Assembly (NCBI RefSeq): GCF_002410825.1
Contig: NZ_DHOS01000001.1
Coordinates: forward strand, 48,413 to 112,412
Origin: Proteiniphilum sp. UBA5384
GTDB lineage: Bacteria; Bacteroidota; Bacteroidia; Bacteroidales; Dysgonomonadaceae
Direction: 5' to 3'
Length of the DNA: 64,000 nt
Positions 1-8,694 of this stretch are shown here, one piece after another. Every line of letters begins with the position of its first letter. Within the stretch, counting starts at the first letter, position 1. Under the pieces are notes generated by a model, which saw only the letters and a list, made by a program, of their open reading frames with translations, was not told the DNA's origin and ran no database searches. The position numbers were made by a program, and so were the translations under genes.

Positions 1-1387
1 CAGGCTCCAGTCCACCCATAAAGAAACGGAGCACCGGAGGTTCGTATACAAAGCGAAGGCCACCGATTAATGTGCGGTTTTCGTATAGCCATGTCATCCG
101 GTCCTCCACATATTTGATCTGCGACAGGGTGAATACCCGACGGGGGACTGCCAGTCGCACCAATTCCATATCAGCATAAGTTTCATTGCCATACTCGTCA
201 CGCTGGTTGGAGATGGAGCCTCTTTCCATGCCACGGATTCCCGAAATAAGGAATAATGCCGCTGCCAAAGCACCGGCGGGATATTCCTTTTGGGGGATAT
301 GGTCACATACTTTCATCGCATCCACATGAGCACCCAATACTCCGGCAGGCTTTACTACCGGAACGCCATTGGCATCAAGGGCATTCACCAGGTAAGCTAT
401 AAAATCGGGACTCTGGCTGATCATTGTCTCGTCGAGTGTTTCATACAGACCTACTGCCATCGCTTCTATTTCACGCACGGAAATACCTCCGTAAGTCAGG
501 AATCCTTCGAACAGCGGTACCAATGCTTCTAATTCGCGATAAATATCCATATTGTTCGTGCAAATACCTCCTCCCCGGGAAGAACTTAGCTTCCTGGCGG
601 AGAAATAGACGATATCGGCAAGGTCTGTCATGATCTTTATCACTTCACCCATAGCGCTTCCTTTGAATTCTTCTTCCCGTTGGATTACCAGATATGCATT
701 CTCCCCCAGCAAACTGGCATCGAGCACCAACCGGATATTGTATTTGTCGGCAATAGTCCTTACATCCCTCAGGTTCTGCACTGAAAAAGGTTGTCCACCG
801 ATAAGGTTGGTGGATGCTTCCATGCGGATAAACGGGATATTTTTAGCACCGTGTATTTTGATGACCTCTTCCAGTTTTTCAAGGTTCATATTTCCCTTGA
901 AAGGGTGAGTGGAATTGATCACATAAGCTTCGTCGTATAACAGTTCAGCGATCTTTCCCCCGTACTGGGTGATATGTGCCATGGCAGTGGTGAAGTGGTA
1001 GTTCATAGGCACCAGATTGCCTTTACGCACGTAGGCGTTTGACAGGATATTTTCTGCTGCCCGCCCCTGATGTACCGGAAGATAATACTTCTTTCCCAGC
1101 ACCTCTTCCACCGCTTTCTGGAGCCTGAAAAAACTCTGTGATCCGGCATAGGCGTCATCTGCCTGCATCATGGCAGCCATCTGGTTGTCACTCATCGCAT
1201 TGGTGCCGCTATCAGTAAGCATGTCAAGGAATACATCTTTTGTGCTGAGTCGGAAAGTGTTAAATCCACCCTCCTTCAACGCTTCTAATCTTCTCTCGAT
1301 AGGTACCAAATGTAATTTCTGCACTACACGTACTTTGTGTAATTCTAACGGAATATTCTCACCATTATAAAATTTAACGTCATTCAT
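1..1387 (-). CDS. Tryptophanase/tyrosine phenol-lyase family enzyme, 3' end cut by window edge
   Basis: PLP-dependent beta-eliminating lyase of the fold-type I tryptophanase/tyrosine phenol-lyase (TPL) family, which splits an aromatic amino acid to pyruvate, ammonia and indole or phenol. About 462 codons are visible from ATG at 1387; the alignment to TPL ends only a few residues before its C-terminus, so little is missing. Visible family motifs are LTDSGTNAMSD, HQGRAAEN, GGQPFS and PRRVFT. The Schiff-base lysine is K266 in SARKLS. R389 in MERG matches the TPL-specific Arg that binds the phenolic substrate, so a TPL-like substrate is more likely than tryptophan. Two normally invariant cofactor-site residues are changed: the Arg of the D-A-T/S-R motif is L226, and the Lys before the Schiff-base Lys is R265. 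Function is therefore uncertain although the family is clear. It is transcribed away from the ROK kinase gene. Confidence 0.85.
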   Translation of the reverse strand, partial: MNDVKFYNGENIPLELHKVRVVQKLHLVPIERRLEALKEGGFNTFRLSTKDVFLDMLTDSGTNAMSDNQMAAMMQADDAYAGSQSFFRLQKAVEEVLGKKYYLPVHQGRAAENILSNAYVRKGNLVPMNYHFTTAMAHITQYGGKIAELLYDEAYVINSTHPFKGNMNLEKLEEVIKIHGAKNIPFIRMEASTNLIGGQPFSVQNLRDVRTIADKYNIRLVLDASLLGENAYLVIQREEEFKGSAMGEVIKIMTDLADIVYFSARKLSSSRGGGICTNNMDIYRELEALVPLFEGFLTYGGISVREIEAMAVGLYETLDETMISQSPDFIAYLVNALDANGVPVVKPAGVLGAHVDAMKVCDHIPQKEYPAGALAAALFLISGIRGMERGSISNQRDEYGNETYADMELVRLAVPRRVFTLSQIKYVEDRMTWLYENRTLIGGLRFVYEPPVLRFFMGGLEP

Positions 1388-1587
1388 GAGCTCTGTGTGT
1401 CTTTATCTTATAGTTAGTTATTATTTGATATTTCTTAAAGATTGTCGTTAATATCAGATTTTTCCTGATAAATTTTAATTAAAACTGCAAATATAGTGAA
1501 AGCCGAGAGAAAAACTAAGCTTGCTTGAGTTTTTCCGAGGCGCATCAAAAAGTCTAACCGATTGAATTGTTCCGGAGAGAAAAAAAA

Positions 1588-1617
1588 TTGTCGATTAACA
1601 AAAAAGCCCTATATTTG
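1588..1617 (+). promoter_or_regulatory. Bacteroidales sigma-A promoter for the ROK kinase gene
   Basis: TTG at 1588-1590, a 19-base spacer and TATATTTG at 1610-1617 match the Bacteroidales -33/-7 consensus (TTTG, TAnnTTTG). It lies about 54 bases upstream of the kinase start codon. Confidence 0.65.
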
Positions 1618-1670
1618 TGGCTATAAATTCTAATAATCATCATTGACTAATTTTTAATAAAACAAATCTT

Positions 1671-2636
1671 ATGGATAAACCCTATGCAATAGGTATTGAT
1701 GTGGGCGGTACGAATACCGTTGTAGGCATCGTGGACAAAAGAGGACAGATTTTAAAGAGTGGCAGTATCAAAACAGCCAAACATTCCCGGGTGGAAGATT
1801 ACCTGGATGAGTTGACTGACCTGATTGAAGATCTTATCGCGGGAACAACCACCAAGGATCAGATCAAGGGGATTGGTGCCGGTACACCCAACGGTAATTA
1901 TTTCTCGGGAAGTATAGAATTTGCTCCCAATCTTCCATGGAAAGGTGTAATTCCTTTCGCACAGATGCTGGAAGACCGGGTAGGTATCCCTGTTGCACTT
2001 ACGAACGATGCCAATGCGGCAGCTATTGGGGAAATGACTTACGGTGCTGCCCGCGGCATGAAAGATTTTATCGTGATTACTCTGGGAACCGGTGTTGGTA
2101 GCGGTATTGTTGTGAATGGACAGTTAGTATACGGTCATGATGGTTTTGCCGGTGAACTCGGGCACGTAATCATGCGCAGACATAATGGCCGCCTTTGTGG
2201 GTGCGGAAGGACAGGGTGTCTTGAGGCTTATTCTTCGGCAACCGGTGTGGCGCGTACAGCTCGTGAGTATCTCGAACTGAAGCCTGATACACAGACTCGT
2301 CTCCGTAATATACCGGTAGAAGATATCACATCGAAAGATGTATTTGATGCAGCCATGGGCGGCGATGAACTGGCGAAAGAGATATTTAAATTCACCGGAG
2401 AGATGTTGGGTGAGGCATTTGCTGATTTTGTGGCTTTTTCAAGTCCCGAGGCTATCATCCTTTTTGGAGGACTTTCCAAAGCGGGCAACCTTATCATGGA
2501 TCCTATCCGCGAAAGTATGGAAAGAAATATGCTCCCTATTTTCAGGAATAAAGTGAAACTGATGTTCTCCGACCTGAAAGAGAGTGATGCCGCCGTATTA
2601 GGTGCCAGCGCACTGGGTTGGGAAGTCAGGGATTGA
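1671..2636 (+). CDS. glk: ROK family glucokinase
   Basis: 321-residue ROK (repressor, ORF, kinase) family protein that phosphorylates glucose or a related hexose in the cytoplasm. The N-terminal ATP-binding loop is GIDVGGTNT; a second phosphate-binding motif LGTGVGSG follows. The zinc site is CGCGRTGCLE, with Cys176, Cys178 and Cys183 plus the upstream His of the ELGH motif, as in glucose kinases. It has no N-terminal helix-turn-helix, so it is an enzyme, not a NagC/XylR-type repressor. It stands alone between its own promoter and a strong terminator. Length and motifs fit the Bacteroides ROK glucokinases; N-acetylmannosamine or N-acetylglucosamine kinase activity cannot be excluded from sequence alone. 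Confidence 0.9.
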   Translation: MDKPYAIGIDVGGTNTVVGIVDKRGQILKSGSIKTAKHSRVEDYLDELTDLIEDLIAGTTTKDQIKGIGAGTPNGNYFSGSIEFAPNLPWKGVIPFAQMLEDRVGIPVALTNDANAAAIGEMTYGAARGMKDFIVITLGTGVGSGIVVNGQLVYGHDGFAGELGHVIMRRHNGRLCGCGRTGCLEAYSSATGVARTAREYLELKPDTQTRLRNIPVEDITSKDVFDAAMGGDELAKEIFKFTGEMLGEAFADFVAFSSPEAIILFGGLSKAGNLIMDPIRESMERNMLPIFRNKVKLMFSDLKESDAAVLGASALGWEVRD

Positions 2637-2669
2637 TTGGAAATATCCAGCCTTTTGATAATATACTGT

Positions 2670-2700
2670 ACAGCTCCGGATTTTTCCGGAGCTGTTTTTT
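2670..2700 (+). terminator. Rho-independent terminator after glk
   Basis: Perfect 11-bp stem ACAGCTCCGGA / TCCGGAGCTGT with a TTTT loop, followed by six T residues. It separates glk from purH. Confidence 0.92.
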
Positions 2701-2754
2701 CAAATTTATACAAAACTAACGAGCAGATTGACAAAAAAGAGCGATAGATTTTAT

Positions 2755-2762
2755 TACCTTTG
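2755..2762 (+). promoter_or_regulatory. -7 promoter element for purH-mre operon
   Basis: TACCTTTG at 2755-2762 fits TAnnTTTG. A TTG at 2728-2730 is 24 bases upstream, slightly too far for a canonical -33 box. Position supports the purH start at 2800 and argues against the in-frame TTG at 2728. Confidence 0.55.
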
Positions 2763-2799
2763 TACTCATTTTAAAAATAACGACTTAAACGGAAACAGA

Positions 2800-4323
2800 A
2801 TGTCAAAAAAAATTCAAACAGCCCTCATTTCAGTGTATCACAAGGATGGGTTGGAGGAAATACTTCGGGAACTACATCATTTACGAGTTAAGTTTATTTC
2901 TACCGGTGGCACGCAGGAGTTTATCCAGTCTTTGGGATATGAATGTGAAGCGGTGGAGGATATCAGCGGCTATCCTTCAATTTTAGGAGGCAGAGTAAAA
3001 ACACTTCATCCCAAAATTTTTGGTGGTATTCTTTACCGACGTGATAATGAGATAGATAAGAAGCAGATAAAATCGTACGATATTCCTTCCATCGACCTGG
3101 TTATTGTTGATTTGTATCCTTTCCGCGAAACGGTTGCTGCCGGCGGTACAGAAGAGGAAATCATCGAGAAGATAGACATAGGCGGTATATCGCTTATACG
3201 TGGTGCTGCAAAAAATTATAAAGACGTGGTTATTGTAGCATCAAAAGACCAGTACAAACCGCTGCTCGACTTGTTGAAGGAGAAAGAAGGCGTCTCCGGT
3301 CCGGAAGACCGCCGTCGGTTTGCCAAGGATGCTTTTATGGTTTCATCGGGGTATGATTCTGCCATCTTCGATTATTTTTGTGGTGATGACCGGTCAGCTT
3401 TTCGCATCGCTGTTGATAACAGGAAACAACTTCGTTATGGGGAGAATCCTCACCAAAAAGGAACATTCTATGGTAATTTCGATGAAGTGTTCGAACAACT
3501 TCATGGGAAGGAGATTTCCTATAATAATCTTCTTGATATTGATGCTGCAGTTTCACTGATATCCGATTTCAATGAGACTGCATTGGCGATTCTTAAACAT
3601 AACAATGCCTGTGGTATGGCTTGTCGTCCGACAGTGAAAGAGGCATGGGGCGCAGCGCTTGCTGCCGATCCTGTATCAGCTTTTGGCGGTATTGTGGTGA
3701 CTAACCGAAAAGTGGATAAAGAGGCAGCCGAAGCCATTAACGAAATCTTTTTTGAAGTGATTATTGCCCCCGAATATGATAAAGAGGCGCTGGATATTTT
3801 GTTTCAAAAGAAAAATCGTATAATTTTGGTGTTGAAATCGAGAAACAAAGCTACACAGCCTTTGCAATACCGCTCTGTATTGAACGGTACTTTAGTGCAG
3901 GACAAAGATCTAAGTGTTGAAAGTGCTGCCGATCTGCAGGTGATGACCTCCAAAGTACCCACAGATAAGGAGACCGAAGACCTGCTGTTTGCCAATATTC
4001 TGGTAAAGCATACTAAGTCGAATGCCATTGTTTTGGTAAAGGATAAACAGCTTATCGCCAGCGGTACAGGACAGACTTCAAGGGTGGATGCACTGAATCA
4101 GGCTATTGAAAAAGCTGACACATTCCATTTCAATCTACAGGGAGCAGTGATGGCTAGTGATGCGTTTTTTCCTTTTCCGGATTGCGTGGAAATTGCGCAC
4201 AAAGCAGGTATTACGGCAGTTATTCAACCCGGAGGTTCCGTTCGTGACGGGGAGTCGGTGGACTACTGCAATCAAAACGGTCTTTCGATGGTGAAAACCG
4301 GTATAAGACACTTTAAACATTAA
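2800..4323 (+). CDS. purH: Bifunctional AICAR transformylase/IMP cyclohydrolase
   Basis: 507 residues from ATG at 2800 (MSKKIQTAL). It performs the last two steps of de novo purine synthesis: formyl transfer to AICAR, then cyclisation to IMP. The N-terminal MGS-like cyclohydrolase domain (about residues 1-190) holds STGGT and GGRVKTLHP; the C-terminal transformylase domain holds RYGENPHQ, the catalytic KHNNACG motif and SDAFFPFPD near the end. Length is usual for the Bacteroidales enzyme. Only 25 bases separate it from mreB, so it probably heads the elongasome operon. A longer open frame back to 2728 overlaps the promoter and is unlikely to be translated. Confidence 0.96.
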   Translation: MSKKIQTALISVYHKDGLEEILRELHHLRVKFISTGGTQEFIQSLGYECEAVEDISGYPSILGGRVKTLHPKIFGGILYRRDNEIDKKQIKSYDIPSIDLVIVDLYPFRETVAAGGTEEEIIEKIDIGGISLIRGAAKNYKDVVIVASKDQYKPLLDLLKEKEGVSGPEDRRRFAKDAFMVSSGYDSAIFDYFCGDDRSAFRIAVDNRKQLRYGENPHQKGTFYGNFDEVFEQLHGKEISYNNLLDIDAAVSLISDFNETALAILKHNNACGMACRPTVKEAWGAALAADPVSAFGGIVVTNRKVDKEAAEAINEIFFEVIIAPEYDKEALDILFQKKNRIILVLKSRNKATQPLQYRSVLNGTLVQDKDLSVESAADLQVMTSKVPTDKETEDLLFANILVKHTKSNAIVLVKDKQLIASGTGQTSRVDALNQAIEKADTFHFNLQGAVMASDAFFPFPDCVEIAHKAGITAVIQPGGSVRDGESVDYCNQNGLSMVKTGIRHFKH

Positions 4324-4348
4324 AAACAACATAGTTACTATTATAATT

Positions 4349-5374
4349 ATGGGCTTATTTTCATTTACACAGGAGTTGGCAATGGACCTTGGCACCGCCA
4401 ATTCTGTTATTGTGAACAACGCGGGTAAGATATTACTGGATGAACCGTCCATTGTAGCGCTTGACCGCAAGACCGAGAAGATGATTGCTTTGGGTGAGAA
4501 AGCCAGGCAGATGCATGGTAAGACGCATGAAAATATTCGCACGGTAAGACCGTTGAGGGATGGTGTGATTGCTGATTTCAATGCAGCAGAACAGATGATC
4601 CGAGGTATGATCAAGATGGCTAACAAGAACAGGGGAGGGCTTTTTTCTCCTTCATTGCGTGTCGTTGTCTGTATTCCATCGGGCAGTACCGAGGTGGAGA
4701 TCCGTGCCGTACGCGATTCGGCAGAACATGCCGGCGGACGGGATGTCTATATGATTTTTGAGCCGATGGCGGCGGCTCTTGGGATTGGCCTTGATGTGGA
4801 AGCTCCTGAAGGAAATATGATCGTAGATATAGGTGGCGGTACTACCGAGATCGCAGTGATCTCATTGGGCGGTATCGTTTCCAATAAGTCAATCAAGATT
4901 GCAGGGGATGATTTTACCGAAGATATCCAGGATTATATGGGGCGCCAGCATAATATCAAGGTAGGTGACCGTACTGCGGAGCAGATCAAGATACAGGTGG
5001 GATCGGTGGTCACCGAACTGGAGAATCCACCGGAAGATTTTGTTGTACATGGTCCCAACAGGATGACCTCGTTGCCGATGGACGTACCCGTATCTTACCA
5101 GGAAATTGCCCATGCCATTGAGAAATCGGTGTCAAAGGTCGATTCTGCTGTGTTAAGCGCACTGGAACAGACGCCCCCCGAATTGTATGCCGATATTGTG
5201 CGTAACGGCATTTACCTGACCGGTGGTGGTGCTTTACTGAGGGGACTCGACAAAAGGCTGACTGAAAAGATAGGAATTCCTTTCAGGGTGGTAGATGATC
5301 CGCTGCATATGGTAGCAAGGGGAACCGGTATTGCATTGCGAAATATTGATAAATTCACCTTTTTAATGAGGTGA
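4349..5374 (+). CDS. mreB: Rod shape-determining protein MreB
   Basis: 341-residue bacterial actin that polymerises on the inner membrane and guides lateral peptidoglycan synthesis. Actin-fold motifs are visible in order: phosphate 1 loop DLGTANS near residue 13, the catalytic-helix region ESVIEPMAAALG-type segment (here FEPMAAALGIG), phosphate 2 DIGGGTTE, and adenosine motif LTGGGALLRGLD near the C-terminus. The short N-terminus (MGLFSF) resembles the membrane-binding end of Gram-negative MreB. It is followed 56 bases later by mreC and forms the mreBCD-mrdA-rodA cluster. Confidence 0.97.
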   Translation: MGLFSFTQELAMDLGTANSVIVNNAGKILLDEPSIVALDRKTEKMIALGEKARQMHGKTHENIRTVRPLRDGVIADFNAAEQMIRGMIKMANKNRGGLFSPSLRVVVCIPSGSTEVEIRAVRDSAEHAGGRDVYMIFEPMAAALGIGLDVEAPEGNMIVDIGGGTTEIAVISLGGIVSNKSIKIAGDDFTEDIQDYMGRQHNIKVGDRTAEQIKIQVGSVVTELENPPEDFVVHGPNRMTSLPMDVPVSYQEIAHAIEKSVSKVDSAVLSALEQTPPELYADIVRNGIYLTGGGALLRGLDKRLTEKIGIPFRVVDDPLHMVARGTGIALRNIDKFTFLMR

Positions 5375-5430
5375 AATTTAACTTGGAATGTAGAATACAG
5401 GGTATAAAATAGGATAAAGCATAGGTTTAG

Positions 5431-6279
5431 ATGCGCAATCTTTTTAACTTTATCATTCGGAATAGTCATTGGCTGCTTGCCGCTCTGTTGGTGGCGTTTA
5501 GTTTCTATCTCGTTTTTACCCATAATTCCTATCAGCGCAGTGTCTATCTCTCTTCAGCCAATAATATAAGCGGGTGGTTTTTTTCGGTCTCAAAAGATAT
5601 TGGTTCATTTTTCCACCTGAAGAAAAATAATCAATTATTACTGGAAAAGACCGCAGAGTTGGAGAAAGAAATACTGGCACTCAAAGACCGGATAGATTTA
5701 CTGACGGTGAGTGATTCTCTGGAGATGAATGCTTTTGTAAAAGATTCCGCCTCCTTACCTCAGTTTGATTTTATACCGGCAGAGGTAGTTAACCTGAGTT
5801 TCGCAGGCGCCAACAATTTTATTACACTGAATAAAGGTGCCAAGCACGGAATCAAACCCGATATGGGCGTGATTTCCACACAGGGGGTAGTAGGAGTTGT
5901 CTCCAATGTATCCCGAAACTTATCGGTGGTGATTCCTGTGATTAATCCCAAGTTCCGGCTAAGTGCCCGATTGAAGAATTCCGAAAATTACGGTTCGGTC
6001 TCATGGGATGGTACAAATATTGGAGAGGTTCAATTGGGGGAGTTGCCCAAGCATGAGGCATTCCATCAGGGAGATACGGTACTGACCAGTTTTTCACGCA
6101 TCTTCCCCCGGAATCTTATTATTGGCTTTGTGAGTAGCGAAGGTCATTCGAGGGATGATAACTTCAACACATTCAACATCCGGTTGTCGACCAACTTCTA
6201 TACGTTACAGGATGTACTGGTGATCAACGACACTTATCACGAAGAACAGAAAATACTTGAAGAGACGCTACAGCGATGA
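5431..6279 (+). CDS. mreC: Rod shape-determining protein MreC
   Basis: 282 residues. One N-terminal membrane helix (about residues 13-32), a coiled coil (about residues 65-95, rich in L-E-K heptads), then the periplasmic beta-barrel domains with the family motif NKGAKHGI and GVVGVV. MreC links MreB filaments to PBP2 and RodA. It overlaps the mreD start by 4 bases (ATGA), indicating translational coupling. Confidence 0.95.
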   Translation: MRNLFNFIIRNSHWLLAALLVAFSFYLVFTHNSYQRSVYLSSANNISGWFFSVSKDIGSFFHLKKNNQLLLEKTAELEKEILALKDRIDLLTVSDSLEMNAFVKDSASLPQFDFIPAEVVNLSFAGANNFITLNKGAKHGIKPDMGVISTQGVVGVVSNVSRNLSVVIPVINPKFRLSARLKNSENYGSVSWDGTNIGEVQLGELPKHEAFHQGDTVLTSFSRIFPRNLIIGFVSSEGHSRDDNFNTFNIRLSTNFYTLQDVLVINDTYHEEQKILEETLQR

Positions 6280-6791
6280 AACTGAATTATATATATGAAA
6301 TAGTACTTTTTGTACTTTTGGTACTGCTTCAGACATTGCTGCTGAATAGGATCAGCCTGTTCGGTGTAGCTACTCCGGTTTTATATGTCTATTTTCTGTT
6401 GAAATTGCCAGTAGGGAGAACGCCCTATTCTGTAATTCTAATCGCTTTCCTGATGGGACTGATTATTGATATTTTCCTGAATACCCCGGGGATGAATGCT
6501 GCAGCCATTACTATTGTTGCTGCATTCAGGAAAAATATCATAGGACTCTTTTTTGAAGAAGAAGGTCATGATGAATATATACCCGGAATGAATATGGATG
6601 CCGGGCCTTTTGTGAGATTTACCATATTTATGGTGGTGCTGCACATTACGCTGCTATTCTTTATTGAGTCTTTTACTCTCTTCAATCTGAAGAATACGCT
6701 GCTGCGGATTGTTACCTCTTCAGTAGTAACAATTCCCTTGATTCTTGCGTTGGATAGTTTAATGTTTAAGAGAAAAGCCGGTGAACAGTAA
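6276..6791 (+). CDS. mreD: Rod shape-determining protein MreD
   Basis: 171-residue polytopic inner-membrane protein with about five hydrophobic segments. Sequence conservation in MreD is low, so the call rests on hydropathy, size, the LLLNRISLFG-like start of the domain and its position between mreC and the PBP2 gene. It overlaps both neighbours (4 bases with mreC, 11 bases with mrdA). Confidence 0.9.
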   Translation: MKLNYIYEIVLFVLLVLLQTLLLNRISLFGVATPVLYVYFLLKLPVGRTPYSVILIAFLMGLIIDIFLNTPGMNAAAITIVAAFRKNIIGLFFEEEGHDEYIPGMNMDAGPFVRFTIFMVVLHITLLFFIESFTLFNLKNTLLRIVTSSVVTIPLILALDSLMFKRKAGEQ

Positions 6792-8679
6792 TTCTAATCC
6801 GTTGTCCAGGAGACGATATGTAATTGCTGCTGTGATAGTAATTATCATATTGGTATATGTGGGCCAGCTATTCAAGCTACAGTTGATGAGCCCTCAATAC
6901 CGCGACTATGCGGATAGTAATGCTTTTCTCCGGAGAACCCTTTATCCGGCACGTGGAGCTATATATGACCGGAACGGAAAATTATTGGTGTATAACAGGC
7001 CTACCTATGACGTGATGATGGTAGTGCGTGAAATGAAGCAGTTCGATACGCTTGACTTCTGTCGTACACTCGATATTGATATGGAACGCTTCCATGCCTT
7101 GAATGCTGATATGCGGGACCGCCGCAAAAATCCCGGTTATTCATCCTATACACCCCAATTGTTTATGTCGCAACTCAATGTGGAGGAATATGGGTTGTTG
7201 CAGGAAAAATTGTATAAATTCCCCGGCATATATATCCAAGGTCGTACCGAGCGGCAATATAATTATTCCAATATGGGGCTTATCCTCGGTTACGTGGCTG
7301 AAGTAGATAAGAATAAGATGGCCGCCGATCCCTATTATATGAGAGGTGACTATGTAGGAAAATCGGGGATTGAATTATCACATGAAGAAGACCTTCGCGG
7401 TGAAAAAGGAGTAGAAATACTCTTGCGGGATGCACACGGGAGAGTGCAGGGGAAATATGAAGATGGAGCGCATGACAAGGCTCCCGTATCGGGGAAAGAC
7501 CTTACCCTGGGAATCGATATCGATTTGCAGGCTTACGGTGAGCAATTGATGCACAACAAAGTAGGTGCAATCGTGATGATCGATCCCAAAACAGGGGAGA
7601 TACTCTGCATGGTTTCGGCGCCTACCTACGATCCCGTTTTGCTTACCGGGAAGAGTTCCGATTTCAGTGACAATTACCGTCAACTCGTGAACAACCCTTT
7701 TAAACCGCTTATCAACAGGGCGATTGCCGGTACATATCCTCCGGGATCCACATTCAAACCTGCACAGGGACTTGTCTTCCTGCAGGAAGGCATTATCACT
7801 CCCCAGACACTCTATTCCTGTTATGGGGGATATCCACCGTTGGGAGGACGTCCCGCATGTCATCCCCACGGTTCGCCGCTGGCGCTTCAGGCAGCACTGG
7901 CGACTTCTTGTAATTCTTACTTTTGTTATGGTCTCAACGCTATGTTGAACAACAGGAGTAAATATGAGTCGGTAACGGCTGCTTTTGACGTGTGGCGTGA
8001 TTACATGGTAAAGTTGGGATACGGTTACCCATTGGGAGTAGATCTCCCTTCCGAGAAAGGAAGATTTATCCCCAATAGTAAGTTCTACACGAACTTCTTC
8101 AAGACAGATAGATGGAATGCTCATAGGATTATTTCTATAGCTATCGGGCAGGGAGAGATTCTGGCTACGCCCCTGCAGATTGCCAATATGGGTGCTATGA
8201 TCGCCAACAGGGGATACTATTATACACCCCATGTGGTGAAAGAACGCAAAGGAGCAGCGCTGGAATCGACTTATACTACAAGACATGATTCGGGTATCAA
8301 TAGGGAATATTTCGAATTGACTGTGGAGGGGATGGCCGATGCGGTGACCATGGGTACTTGCCGTGGAATTAACCTCTCGCCCTTGGTGGAGGTATGCGGG
8401 AAAACTGGTACCTCACAAAATCCGCATGGCGATGACCATTCGGTCTTTATGGGTTTTGCACCGAAAGATGATCCGCAGGTGGCTATCGCCGTACTGGTGG
8501 AAAACGGTCGTTTTGGTGCCACCAATGCAGTGCCTATCGCCCGTTTGATGCTGCAGAAGTTTTTCAGGGGGGAGATTCCCGAGAGCGATCAATGGCTGGA
8601 GACTTCCATCATAAATCGTGCGATACTGCCTCATGTTTATACCAGAAACTTACCGGTCAATAAGCCCTCTAATCGATAA
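6781..8679 (+). CDS. mrdA: Penicillin-binding protein 2 (elongasome transpeptidase)
   Basis: 632 residues from GTG at 6781, overlapping mreD by 11 bases. Class B PBP: N-terminal membrane helix (about residues 13-31), PBP dimerisation domain (about 55-230) and transpeptidase domain with S323-x-x-K (STFK), SCN at 376-378 and KTGTS at 541. It crosslinks peptidoglycan strands made by RodA during side-wall growth. The upstream region holds RGAIYDRNG, typical of PBP2/PBP3. Context with mreBCD and rodA separates it from the division PBP3/FtsI. Confidence 0.96.
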   Translation: MNSNSNPLSRRRYVIAAVIVIIILVYVGQLFKLQLMSPQYRDYADSNAFLRRTLYPARGAIYDRNGKLLVYNRPTYDVMMVVREMKQFDTLDFCRTLDIDMERFHALNADMRDRRKNPGYSSYTPQLFMSQLNVEEYGLLQEKLYKFPGIYIQGRTERQYNYSNMGLILGYVAEVDKNKMAADPYYMRGDYVGKSGIELSHEEDLRGEKGVEILLRDAHGRVQGKYEDGAHDKAPVSGKDLTLGIDIDLQAYGEQLMHNKVGAIVMIDPKTGEILCMVSAPTYDPVLLTGKSSDFSDNYRQLVNNPFKPLINRAIAGTYPPGSTFKPAQGLVFLQEGIITPQTLYSCYGGYPPLGGRPACHPHGSPLALQAALATSCNSYFCYGLNAMLNNRSKYESVTAAFDVWRDYMVKLGYGYPLGVDLPSEKGRFIPNSKFYTNFFKTDRWNAHRIISIAIGQGEILATPLQIANMGAMIANRGYYYTPHVVKERKGAALESTYTTRHDSGINREYFELTVEGMADAVTMGTCRGINLSPLVEVCGKTGTSQNPHGDDHSVFMGFAPKDDPQVAIAVLVENGRFGATNAVPIARLMLQKFFRGEIPESDQWLETSIINRAILPHVYTRNLPVNKPSNR

Positions 8680-8694
8680 TAGAGTATAAAATAT

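Noticed and set aside
2228..2734. 168-codon minus-strand open frame opposite glk
   Set aside because: Entirely antisense to the ROK kinase, whose zinc and phosphate motifs are intact; no family signal in the antisense translation.
7378..8286. 302-codon minus-strand frame opposite the PBP2 gene
   Set aside because: Overlaps the catalytic part of PBP2 with all motifs intact; Cys/His/Arg-rich shadow translation.
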